In this document: positions 7,387 to 14,665 of the stretch, piece by piece
Position numbering within the stretch: position 1 is the stretch's first letter
How the letters are laid out: the number at the start of each line of letters is the position of its first letter
Source of the DNA: an uncultured bacterium
Lineage (GTDB): Bacteria; Desulfobacterota; Desulfovibrionia; Desulfovibrionales; Desulfovibrionaceae
DNA length: 16,117 nt
Reading direction: 5' to 3'
Assembly (NCBI GenBank): GCA_905215675.1
Contig: CAJMRA010000013.1
Span: 1-16,117, forward strand
Notes under the pieces: model-generated
Seen by the model: only the letters and a program-made list of their open reading frames with translations
Databases searched by the model: none
What the model was told of the DNA's origin: nothing
Position numbers and translations under genes: made by a program

Positions 7387-7415
7387 ACCATAGCGAAGGC
7401 GGGCCCCCTTGCCAA
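7387..7415 (-). promoter_or_regulatory. Sigma-70-type promoter of the EamA-rdgB operon
   Basis: Read on the minus strand, TTGGCA (7410-7415) is followed after exactly 17 bases by TATGGT (7387-7392). Five of six and four of six bases match the consensus hexamers. Transcription would start near 7380, giving a leader of about 27 bases before the EamA ATG at 7353. No equally good promoter is seen for neuB on the other strand. TACTAT near 7472-7477 is a weak candidate -10. Confidence 0.6.
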
Positions 7416-7486
7416 GGCGGCGGGAGGGGGGACCGCCGCTTTTCTTTCGTGCGGCAAAAGGCTACTATGCCGATGCCCACTCTTTC

Positions 7487-7506
7487 CCTCCCGGCGGTAC
7501 GGGAGG
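7487..7506 (+). repeat. Short hairpin in the neuB leader
   Basis: CCTCCCG (7487-7493) and CGGGAGG (7500-7506) form a perfect 7-bp stem with a 6-base loop. It ends 6 bases before the AAGGA ribosome site of neuB. It may influence translation or mRNA stability. A chance hairpin in GC-rich DNA is also possible. Confidence 0.4.
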
Positions 7507-7524
7507 CAATGCAAGGAAACAATG

Positions 7525-8595
7525 ATGGACATCATGCAGATATTCAACGAGCCCGCGCCGCAGGATCGCATTGCGGTTCCCTATGTCATCGCCGAGGCCG
7601 GCGTCAACCACGAAGGCAGCATGGACATAGCCTGCCGCCTGATTGACGAGGCCGCGGAAGGCGGCGCGGACGCCATCAAGTTCCAGACCTACAAGGCCGA
7701 GACGCTGGCTTCCAAGGATTCCCCGGCCTACTGGGACACGTCCAAGGAGCCGACGCGCAGCCAGTACGAGCTTTTCAGGAAGCACGATTCCTTCTGGAAA
7801 AACGAGTTCGAGGCGCTCAAGAAGCGCTGCGACGCCGCGGGCATCGCTTTCATGTCCACGCCCTTTGACGTCGAGTCCGCCCATTTTCTCAATGATCTCA
7901 TGGACGTGTTCAAGATATCCTCGTCGGATATCACCAACAAGCCCTTTATCGAGATTTTGTGCGGTTTCGGCAAGCCCATCATCCTGTCCACGGGCGCGGC
8001 CCATCTGCATGAGATTGTCGAGGCCGTGGAATGGATCGAAGCCCGGGGCAACCGCCTTGCCCTGCTGCACTGCGTGCTGAACTATCCCACCCGGGACGAA
8101 AACGCCGGGCTGGGCATGATTCGCGGTTTACAGCGTCATTTCCCGCAGCACGTGATCGGCTATTCCGATCATACCCTGCCCGACGACATGCATATCCTTG
8201 AAACGGCGACGCTCCTGGGCGCGCGCATTCTGGAAAAGCACTTCAGCCACGACAAGACCCTGCCCGGCAACGATCATTATCACGCCATGGACAAGGAAGA
8301 CCTCAAGCGTTTTTACGCCCGTCTCCGGCGTACCCTGGCCAGTGTGGGCGATTTCGCTCCGCGCGCCCTGCCGGAGGAAGAGCCCGCGCGCCGCAACGCG
8401 CGCCGCTCGCTGGTGGCCGCCCGCGCCATTGCGGCCGGAAGCCCCATCACGCCCGACGATCTGACCTGGAAGCGCCCCGCCCACGGCATTTCCCCGCGCA
8501 ACTACGACGAGGTGCTGACCATGCGCGCCCGTCGGGACATTCCCGAAGACACCGTCCTGCGCTGGAGCGATCTGGACGACGGCGCGCGCGGCTAG
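7525..8595 (+). CDS. NeuB-family nonulosonic (sialic-like) acid synthase
   Basis: This enzyme condenses phosphoenolpyruvate with a 6-carbon amino sugar to form a 9-carbon nonulosonic acid (sialic, legionaminic or pseudaminic type). The 356-residue protein has the NeuB TIM-barrel signatures VIAEAGVNHEGS, KFQTYKAETL, STPFDVESA, KISSSDITN, LSTGAA, LHCVLNYPT and IGYSDHT. The EKHF metal/substrate site is followed by the unusual PGNDHYHAMD, where PGPDH is more common. A C-terminal SAF/antifreeze-like domain (about 285-356) closes it. AAGGA at 7513-7517 fits the ATG at 7525 (7 bases) better than the ATG at 7522. The frame is open far upstream, but that part is antisense to the EamA gene. No NeuC- or NeuA-like partner is in the window, so the product is unresolved. 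NeuB, LegI and PseI are all possible. Confidence 0.9.
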   Translation: MDIMQIFNEPAPQDRIAVPYVIAEAGVNHEGSMDIACRLIDEAAEGGADAIKFQTYKAETLASKDSPAYWDTSKEPTRSQYELFRKHDSFWKNEFEALKKRCDAAGIAFMSTPFDVESAHFLNDLMDVFKISSSDITNKPFIEILCGFGKPIILSTGAAHLHEIVEAVEWIEARGNRLALLHCVLNYPTRDENAGLGMIRGLQRHFPQHVIGYSDHTLPDDMHILETATLLGARILEKHFSHDKTLPGNDHYHAMDKEDLKRFYARLRRTLASVGDFAPRALPEEEPARRNARRSLVAARAIAAGSPITPDDLTWKRPAHGISPRNYDEVLTMRARRDIPEDTVLRWSDLDDGARG

Positions 8596-8600
8596 AACAA

Positions 8601-8672
8601 TTTCAGTTTGAAACGCTGCGCGTTTCAAACCATATGGCCTGTCGTTTCGCGGAAAAAGCGCGGTTTTCCCGT
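8601..8672 (+). repeat. 72-base double-hairpin repeat, copy 2 (after neuB)
   Basis: GTTTGAAACGC (8606-8616) and GCGTTTCAAAC (8620-8630) form the first hairpin, with a 3-base loop. A second, weaker hairpin of A/T-rich arms follows at about 8650-8670. The reverse complement aligns without gaps to 1913-1984. It starts five bases after the neuB stop codon, the same side and orientation as copy 1 relative to the ZIP gene. Confidence 0.8.
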
Positions 8673-8680
8673 TCACTTCG

Positions 8681-8739
8681 GGCCGGGCGGCGCTGTGCCG
8701 CCGCCTCGCGTTTTCACCTTTTTCAAAGGTGAAACGCTC
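8681..8739 (+). repeat. Dispersed intergenic module, copy B
   Basis: The first 30 bases are identical to 1-30 of the window. The remainder is the palindrome GCGTTTTCACCTTT...AAAGGTGAAACGC with one unpaired T. It lies 8 bases after the 72-base repeat, so here both modules form one block of about 140 bases containing hairpins in tandem. The same palindrome, with the same extra T, is found at 11712-11749. Confidence 0.8.
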
Positions 8740-8913
8740 CAGCTTTTTCGCTGCCCGGTTCTCCGGGACGGCAATTCTTCCGAAACAGGCGGCAGGGGCT
8801 CTCCCCTGCCGTCTGTCGCCCGGGCGGATTTTGGGAAAAGGGCGCAAAAACGCATTGCGGTCTTGCGCCCGCCGGTCGTTCGCGGCGGGATCGTACCCCT
8901 CATGCAGCAGGAT

Positions 8914-8917
8914 GGAG
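8914..8917 (+). promoter_or_regulatory. Ribosome binding site deciding the LIC12162-type start
   Basis: GGAG is spaced 6 bases from the ATG at 8924. The in-frame ATG at 8912 has only an AGG directly against it, and those further upstream lie in hairpin-rich repeat DNA. Confidence 0.6.
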
Positions 8918-8923
8918 AATTTC

Positions 8924-10699
8924 ATGGAGCAGTCTTCAGGCCCGTCCGTTGCCCTTCCCCGGCTTGTGCTGGGGCTCATGCCTCCCGGCGCGACGCCGGA
9001 AACCTGCCGTCCGGCCGGTCCGTGGTGCTTTGCCGGGCAGGAGGAATTCTTTCCCGACTGGGAAGAGCGCTTTTCCTTTCCTCCCGAACCCCTGCGGCGG
9101 CCGGAAGAGGCGGCCCGGGCCGCGGAAGAGGCGCAGGCCCTGTGCGCGGACAGCATCCCCCGCGTGGCGGAGCGACTCTGTCCGCACTGGAAAGACCTGC
9201 CCGAAGCCTACTGGGAGACGCTGCTGGCTCCTTGGGCCATTGTCGTGGCAAGCCAGATCGTGGAGCGGCAGAAGCGCGTGCGGGCCCTGTGCGAGGCATG
9301 GGGAGAAACGCCGCTGGAAGTGGAGCTGCTGCCGGAAGGCTGCCGTTTCGTGTTCGGCACGGATCAGGATGTGGTCCTGCACGGCGCGCTGGGCGCGGAC
9401 TTCAATCACTGGCTTTTTTCGCGCCTGCTGGAAGCGCAATGGCCCGCCGCCTGGCGCGCGATCGTTCTGCCGGAACGGGAACGGCGCTTCCCCCGGGAGG
9501 AGCATCCGCCGCGCCCCGGTCGTCGGGAGGCGCTGAAAAAGCGCCTGCGCGAACTGCTGCTGCGTCTGCCCTTCCCCCGCCTCAAGGGCATGTCTCCGGC
9601 GCAGGCCCTGCGCTTTTCCTTGGCCCTGCGCGGCGAATGCGCGGGCAGGGATCGCAGCCGCAGCCTGCGGGAGGCTTTCGGCTCCGCGGCCACGGGGCGC
9701 GCCTGCGCCCTGCCGCTGGACCCCCTGCCGCTGTTTCTGGCGGCCCTGCCGGAAAGCCTGCGCCGGATGGATCATCCCCCGGCCGTTTTCCCGCCGCTGG
9801 GCAGGCGGCGGCTGCGCGTCGCCGGTATTGCCGCCTATGAGGATGCCGAATACCGGCGTTCGCTGGCCGTCTGGCGCGCGCAGGGGCATCGTCTTGCCTA
9901 TGTGCAGCACGGCGGCAATTACGGGCAGATTGCCGCGGCCTGCGCGACGGCCGTCGTGGAATACAGTCAGCACGCGTTCATTACCTGGGGCTGGGATTCC
10001 TATACGGCGCGCGGCCTCGGACAGGGGGACGGCCCGCGCTGGGTTCCGTTGCCGTATCCGCAGCTGTCGGCCATGAAGGACGCCTGGCGGGGCGGCAGCG
10101 GCCGTCTGATTCTGGTCGGTACGGAAATGCCGCTTTACGCCTATCGGCTGGATGCCCGTCCGACACCCCTGCAACTGGTGCAGTACCGTGAAGACAAGCA
10201 GTGGTTTCTGGAGGCCCTGCCCCGGGCCGTGCAGGATGTGACTTTCTATCGTCCCTATTTCGATGTTCCGGGGTCTCTGGAGGATGCGCCGTGGCTGCTC
10301 CCCCGCTTTCCGCATGTGCATCTGTGCACCGGCCCGCTGGAAGCGCACATGCTCTCCTGCCGTCTGCTCGTGCTGGATCACAATTGCACGACCCTGTTGC
10401 AGGCCATGGCGGCCAATGTGCCGACCATTGCCTTCTGGACGCGCGATGTCTGGCCGCTGACGCGCGAGGCCGACGCCTGGCTGGACAGGCTGGCCGAGGT
10501 CGGCATCTGGCAGCCCACGGCCGAGAGCGCGGCCGCCAGGGTGTACGAGGTCTGGGAAGACCCGCTCGTCTGGTGGCGCAGCGAGGCCGTGCAGCGCGTC
10601 CGGCGTGAGTTTTGTCGATGCCATGCCCGGACGGCGGGGCGCGGGCTCGGCGCTCTCTGGATGCGAACCCTCAACAAGCTGACGAAAGATGAAGCATAA
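8924..10699 (+). CDS. LIC12162-family putative surface-glycan transferase
   Basis: The 591-residue protein resembles the LIC12162 family of putative transferases found in O-antigen and nonulosonate gene clusters. I recognise this from the pattern, not from a search. Supporting pieces are the early YWETLLAPWAIVVASQIVER segment (about residue 95), YVQHGGNYGQ (about 326-335) followed by FITWGWDSY (352-360), and near the C-terminus LVLDHNCTTLLQAMAANVPT with N487, T489 and T490 (about 482-501), then IAFW. The HGGxYG and N-x-T-T-L-x-x-x-A-x-N-x-P-T pattern resembles the acceptor/donor clefts of GT-B-like glycosyltransferases. No signal peptide or membrane helix is seen, so it is probably cytoplasmic. 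Its place downstream of neuB suggests it handles the nonulosonic acid, which is inference. The start at 8924 is chosen by its ribosome site. Confidence 0.78.
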   Translation: MEQSSGPSVALPRLVLGLMPPGATPETCRPAGPWCFAGQEEFFPDWEERFSFPPEPLRRPEEAARAAEEAQALCADSIPRVAERLCPHWKDLPEAYWETLLAPWAIVVASQIVERQKRVRALCEAWGETPLEVELLPEGCRFVFGTDQDVVLHGALGADFNHWLFSRLLEAQWPAAWRAIVLPERERRFPREEHPPRPGRREALKKRLRELLLRLPFPRLKGMSPAQALRFSLALRGECAGRDRSRSLREAFGSAATGRACALPLDPLPLFLAALPESLRRMDHPPAVFPPLGRRRLRVAGIAAYEDAEYRRSLAVWRAQGHRLAYVQHGGNYGQIAAACATAVVEYSQHAFITWGWDSYTARGLGQGDGPRWVPLPYPQLSAMKDAWRGGSGRLILVGTEMPLYAYRLDARPTPLQLVQYREDKQWFLEALPRAVQDVTFYRPYFDVPGSLEDAPWLLPRFPHVHLCTGPLEAHMLSCRLLVLDHNCTTLLQAMAANVPTIAFWTRDVWPLTREADAWLDRLAEVGIWQPTAESAAARVYEVWEDPLVWWRSEAVQRVRREFCRCHARTAGRGLGALWMRTLNKLTKDEA

Positions 10700-11714
10700 G
10701 AAGATCGTGATGACCGCCCTGTGCCTGCTGCTGGCGCTGCACGGGAATTCCATCGCCTTCGGCGCGCAGGGCGCGCCGGAAAAGGAACAGGCCGCCGCGG
10801 CCGCCGCGCCGGATGCGGCGGCCGTACTGACGGAGGTTCAGGCCGCGCTGGACGCGGATAATGCGGAAAAGGCCGTGGAGCTGCTCAAGCCGCTGGTCCG
10901 GCAGAAACAGCCCGAAGCCATGTACGTCATGGGGCGTCTTGCGCTGGAAGGCAGGGGGACGCGCCGCAGTCCCGTCTATGCCGCCACGCTGTTTCAGGAC
11001 GCGGCCCAGAAAGGGGATATTCGGGCGCAGAACGCCATCGGCACGGCCTATGCGCGCGGGCAGGGCGTCAAGCGGCATTATGGCGAAGCCGCCCGCTGGT
11101 TCCGCAAGGCCGCGGATCAGGGGCATGCCGTCGCCCAGTGCAACCTTGCCTATCTTTACGCGCAGGGGCGCGGCGTGCGCAAAAGTCAGGAAGAGGCCGT
11201 CGAATGGTACAGCCGGGCCGCCAATCAGGGACTGGCCGACGCCCAGTATAATCTGGGGCGTCTGTACATGAGCGCCAAGGGCGATCTTCAGGACGACGTG
11301 AAGGCCGTCCACTGGCTGGAAAAGGCCGCCGAGCAGGATCACGCCCGGGCCCAGAACGTGCTGGCCTACATGTACGCCGAAGGGCGCGGCTACGCGCAGG
11401 ACAACGCCAAGGCCCTGCAATGGTATCAGCGCGCGGCGGATCACGGTCTGGCCGAAGCGCAGTACAATCTCGGCTACATGTACGAGCAGGGGCGCGGCGT
11501 GGCGCAGGACTACGTCAAGGCCGTGGAATGGTACCGCAAGGCCGCCGAACAGGGCGACGCCACCGCCCAGTACAGCCTCGGGCTTATGTACGATCAGGGA
11601 ACGGGCGTCCCCGCCAATCTGAGCGAGGCCAACCGCTGGTATCGTCTGGCCGCCAAGAACGGCGACCCGGACGCAAAGGCCGTCATCCGTTCGCAGGAAA
11701 AGGCGAAAAAGTAG
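10689..11714 (+). CDS. Exported Sel1-repeat protein
   Basis: The 341-residue protein begins with a signal peptide (positive MKHKK, hydrophobic core about 6-18, likely cleavage near AFG-AQ at 25/26). An alanine-rich stretch follows. Then come seven Sel1-like repeats of 36 residues each (about 77-330), with the recurring pattern AQYNLGxMYxxGRGVxxDxxKAVxWYRKAAxQG. Such solenoids act as protein-protein scaffolds in the periplasm or at the envelope. There is no lipobox cysteine. The ATG lies 11 bases inside the end of the preceding gene. Its own ribosome site is weak (GACGAAAG), so translational coupling is likely, although a start at the ATG at 10710 cannot be excluded. The overlap suggests a role linked to the LIC12162-type protein, but partner and function are unknown. 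Confidence 0.9.
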   Translation: MKHKKIVMTALCLLLALHGNSIAFGAQGAPEKEQAAAAAAPDAAAVLTEVQAALDADNAEKAVELLKPLVRQKQPEAMYVMGRLALEGRGTRRSPVYAATLFQDAAQKGDIRAQNAIGTAYARGQGVKRHYGEAARWFRKAADQGHAVAQCNLAYLYAQGRGVRKSQEEAVEWYSRAANQGLADAQYNLGRLYMSAKGDLQDDVKAVHWLEKAAEQDHARAQNVLAYMYAEGRGYAQDNAKALQWYQRAADHGLAEAQYNLGYMYEQGRGVAQDYVKAVEWYRKAAEQGDATAQYSLGLMYDQGTGVPANLSEANRWYRLAAKNGDPDAKAVIRSQEKAKK

Positions 11715-11749
11715 AGCGTTTTCACCTTTTTCAGAGGTGAAACGCTCTA
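11712..11749 (+). repeat. Palindrome of the dispersed module, on the Sel1 stop codon
   Basis: TAGAGCGTTTTCACCT (11712-11727) pairs with AGGTGAAACGCTCTA (11735-11749), with one bulged T and a short loop. The stop codon of the Sel1 gene is part of the stem. The core is the same as in 8708-8738 and, with variation, 28-58. The GC-rich half of the module is absent here. No T-run follows on the plus strand. Confidence 0.8.
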
Positions 11750-11849
11750 AATAAATAGAAATGCAGCTTGCTCATAGTCTCTGAAAAATACTTGCCGCCT
11801 GGCCTGTGTCCCCTCTGAAAAAGCGCGTTGGGGGAAGGATGGGGGGCCT

Positions 11850-11900
11850 GGGGGGAAGGAAACACCCTTGTGCGCTAGCCAAGGGGGTTTCCTTCCCCCC
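11850..11900. repeat. G/C-armed hairpin between convergent Sel1 and fliR genes
   Basis: Two 21-base arms (11850-11870 and 11880-11900) are complementary except for one position and enclose a 9-base loop. The arms have the form GGGGGGAAGGAAAC and GTTTCCTTCCCCCC. The hairpin closely resembles the one at the right edge (16068-16117), so it belongs to a second repeat type. Upstream, 11830-11849 carries a partial echo (GGGGGAAGGAT, GGGGGGCCTG). It lies between two gene ends and may serve as a two-way transcription barrier, although no T-tract follows on either strand. Confidence 0.75.
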
Positions 11901-11927
11901 GGAAGAACGATTTAGTGTTGACAGGCT

Positions 11928-12719
11928 CTAGTTGTACAGGGGGCTCATGGTCCGGAGAACATTGGTGAACAGGCCGTCCATACCGGCGATGAACGAGCCG
12001 ATATGCTGCGCCATGATGTTGAAGATCAGGCCGATGAAGAAGAAGCCCACGCTGATCTTGATGGGGAAGCCGAATTCCATGACGTGAATCTGCGGCGAGG
12101 TGCGCGCCACAAGGCCAAGGGCCACTTCCACCATGAACAGGGCGACCATGACGGGGGCGCAGATTTTGAGCGCGAGCCGGAACATGCCGACGGACAGGGA
12201 GACGACCTGATCCAGCAGGCCCTGACCGATGAAGAGGCCGCCGGGCGGGATGAGATCGAAGGTCGCGGCAAAGCCGCGGATCATGTAGAGGTGCCCTTCC
12301 AGCGACAGGAAGGTCAGAAGGGACACCATCCAGATGAAGAAGGACGTGGCGCCCGTGTTGTTGCCGCTGATGGGATCGGCGAAGGTGATCATGGCGAAGC
12401 CCATTTGAAAGCCCAGAAGCTCGCCGCCCGCCTGAATGCCCATGAACAGGAAGTTGACGATCATGCCGAGAACAAGGCCGATGACCAGTTCGCCCAGCAG
12501 CATGATGGCGATGTCGAAGGGGTGGGCGGGCATGAACGCGCCCGAGAGGGAGACGGCGGGCCAGACGCCCAGCGTGAAGACCATGGACACGGCGGCCTTG
12601 ACGGTCGTGGGGATGTTCTGGGTCGAGAAGATGGGCAGCATGAACATGATGATGCTCACGCGCATCAGCGTCAGGACGAAGCTGAGGACGACCGCGGGAT
12701 TATAGTCGAAAAGATTCAT
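11928..12719 (-). CDS. fliR: Flagellar export apparatus protein FliR
   Basis: FliR is an integral inner-membrane component of the flagellar type III export gate, acting with FliP, FliQ, FlhA and FlhB. The 263-residue protein has about six hydrophobic helices. It also has family features: an N-terminal ALTLMRVSI-like helix here reading LTLMRVSIIMFMLPIF (about 17-32), GELVIGLVLGMIVN (76-89), GFQMGFAMITFADP (103-116) and, near the end, FGFPIKISVGFFFIGLI. The length is typical. It begins 13 bases after cheV and probably shares its transcript. The ribosome site is weak (GGGGCGTC), which fits coupling. No flhB or fliQ follows, because the gene ends against the convergent Sel1 gene. Confidence 0.96.
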   Translation of the reverse strand: MNLFDYNPAVVLSFVLTLMRVSIIMFMLPIFSTQNIPTTVKAAVSMVFTLGVWPAVSLSGAFMPAHPFDIAIMLLGELVIGLVLGMIVNFLFMGIQAGGELLGFQMGFAMITFADPISGNNTGATSFFIWMVSLLTFLSLEGHLYMIRGFAATFDLIPPGGLFIGQGLLDQVVSLSVGMFRLALKICAPVMVALFMVEVALGLVARTSPQIHVMEFGFPIKISVGFFFIGLIFNIMAQHIGSFIAGMDGLFTNVLRTMSPLYN

Positions 12720-12732
12720 GACGCCCCGGGCG

Positions 12733-13686
12733 CTACCTGTGCAGCTTGGCGGAAATGAGTTCCCGTATGATCTGGTTGAGGCGCGGCAGGTCCGGCTTGG
12801 AAACCTGCCTGTCCGCGCCGACCTTTTCGCCCTTGGCGCGGACGGCGTCCGTGATCAGCGAGGAGAAGAGGATCACGGGGATGTTGCGCATGGCCGGGTC
12901 GCTGCGGATATGGGCCGTCAGACTGTGTCCGTCCATCTCCGGCATTTCGATATCCGATATGATGACGTGCAGATGATCCGTCAGATGCTCGCCCTTGTTG
13001 ACGCATTCGTCGCGCAGCTGCTGGAGGTAGTTCCAGGCGTCCTTGCCGGTGGCCTTGTCCGTAACCTGAAAACCGGACTGCAACAGCGAGGACCGCATGA
13101 TGTGGCGAATGGCGCTGGAGTCGTCCACCACCAGCAGGTGGAACTTGCCCGCGTCCTCCACGGGCGTGGTGTCCACTTCCACGTGGGACATGTCCAGCGA
13201 GGGATCGAGGCTGGCAAGAATCTTTTCCATGTCCAGAATGAAGAGGACGCGCTCGTTGATGCGCAGAACCCCCGTAATGGAGGACTGCGAATAACTCTGC
13301 ACATGGTGATTCGGCGATTCGATCTGATCCCAGGTCAGGCGGTGAATGCTGGTGACGGCCGAGACGAGAAAGGCCGCCTGCACGCCGCAGAATTCCGTGA
13401 CGAGCACCTTGTTGGTGGGGCTCTTGACGAGCGTCTTGCCCAGCCACGCCCCCAGATCCACCAGCGGCAGCACCTTGCCGCGAAGATTGAACGTGCCGAG
13501 GCTGGAAGGATGGTTGGTATTGGGCATGCTGGTCACGGTGGGCATGCGGATGATTTCCAGCACCTTGGCGACATTGATGCCGTAATAGCCCACATAGGTG
13601 GAGCCGTCGGGCAGAGATTCCTCGATAAGGAATTCGATGATCTCAAGTTCGTTGTTCTTGGGCGAGAGCAGGCTGTTTTGCGACAT
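12733..13686 (-). CDS. cheV: Chemotaxis coupling protein CheV (CheW-REC fusion)
   Basis: CheV links chemoreceptors to CheA and adapts the response through its phosphorylatable receiver. The 317-residue protein has an N-terminal CheW-like domain (about 10-160; GTFNLRGKVLPLVDLGAWL and ITGVLRINERVLFILDMEKIL). A receiver domain (about 180-310) follows, with the acidic pair D188-D189 in LLVVDDSSAIR, phosphoacceptor D245 in IISDIEMPEMDG, a serine at FSS (about 275) and lysine 297 in SKPD. An ATG five codons upstream (13701) has no ribosome site, while GAGG sits 5 bases before 13686. A sigma-28-like promoter lies about 50 bases upstream. It is followed by fliR after 13 bases. Confidence 0.96.
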   Translation of the reverse strand: MSQNSLLSPKNNELEIIEFLIEESLPDGSTYVGYYGINVAKVLEIIRMPTVTSMPNTNHPSSLGTFNLRGKVLPLVDLGAWLGKTLVKSPTNKVLVTEFCGVQAAFLVSAVTSIHRLTWDQIESPNHHVQSYSQSSITGVLRINERVLFILDMEKILASLDPSLDMSHVEVDTTPVEDAGKFHLLVVDDSSAIRHIMRSSLLQSGFQVTDKATGKDAWNYLQQLRDECVNKGEHLTDHLHVIISDIEMPEMDGHSLTAHIRSDPAMRNIPVILFSSLITDAVRAKGEKVGADRQVSKPDLPRLNQIIRELISAKLHR

Positions 13687-13691
13687 GGCGA

Positions 13692-13695
13692 CCTC
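13692..13695 (-). promoter_or_regulatory. Ribosome binding site deciding the cheV start
   Basis: GAGG is 5 bases before the ATG at 13686 on the minus strand. The alternative ATG at 13701 is preceded by CAGAGCCCAG, a poor site. Confidence 0.55.
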
Positions 13696-13735
13696 GTGCA
13701 TCTGGGCTCTGAACGCCGCTCGGCGTCTGAACTCC

Positions 13736-13761
13736 TTATCGGGCAGACTGCGGAAAGCTTA
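13736..13761 (-). promoter_or_regulatory. Candidate sigma-28 (FliA) promoter of cheV-fliR
   Basis: On the minus strand, TAAGCTTT (13754-13761) is followed after 10 bases by CCCGATAA (13736-13743). The enterobacterial sigma-28 consensus is TAAAGTTT, 11 bases, GCCGATAA. That gives six of eight and seven of eight matches with a spacer one base short. A start near 13729 would leave a leader of about 40 bases before cheV. It suits a chemotaxis gene. Confidence 0.5.
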
Positions 13762-13804
13762 ACCTTCCTGATTCGGCGAAAACGCGTCAACGGTTCTTCC
13801 GGCG

Positions 13805-14509
<705 letters not shown>

Positions 14510-14665
14510 GACTTTGCTATATGCCACAGGCTGCGACGCGCGGCAATACGCCCGGTTGCGGTTCCCCCGCGGCGGCACGGGGAAAACGACCGAAAAGCCC
14601 CTTGTTTTTTGGTCCGCCCCGTGTACTCTGACGCTGCGCCCGACGTCGAACAGGAGGAACCTTGC

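Larger units (their letters stand above)
8596..8923. other. Structured intergenic region between neuB and the LIC12162-type gene
   Basis: These 328 bases hold no gene I can support. The first 145 are the composite repeat listed separately (8601-8672 and 8681-8739). The rest carries three further perfect hairpins: GGCAGGGG/CCCCTGCC (8791-8810), with outer ACAG/CTGT pairs; GGGCGCAA (8840-8847) with TTGCGCCC (8863-8870); and CCCGCC (8868-8873) with GGCGGG (8884-8889). The last two overlap and would be mutually exclusive. No clear promoter is seen. If neuB and the next gene share a transcript, this would be a heavily folded spacer. Confidence 0.6.

Noticed and set aside
6223..7521. Long N-terminal extension in frame with neuB
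   Set aside because: NeuB homology starts only after 7525, with a ribosome site there. The extension is antisense to the EamA and rdgB genes.
8936..10753. 605-codon open frame on the minus strand
   Set aside because: It is antisense to the LIC12162-type gene, whose translation shows recognisable family patterns. The minus frame shows none.
11918..11923. Perfect TTGACA on the plus strand just after the Sel1/fliR hairpin
   Set aside because: No -10 hexamer lies at 15-19 bases and it would only drive antisense fliR. Chance is likely.
14583..14640. TTGTTT and TACTCT as a cutA promoter
   Set aside because: Only half of each hexamer matches consensus. This is too weak to list.
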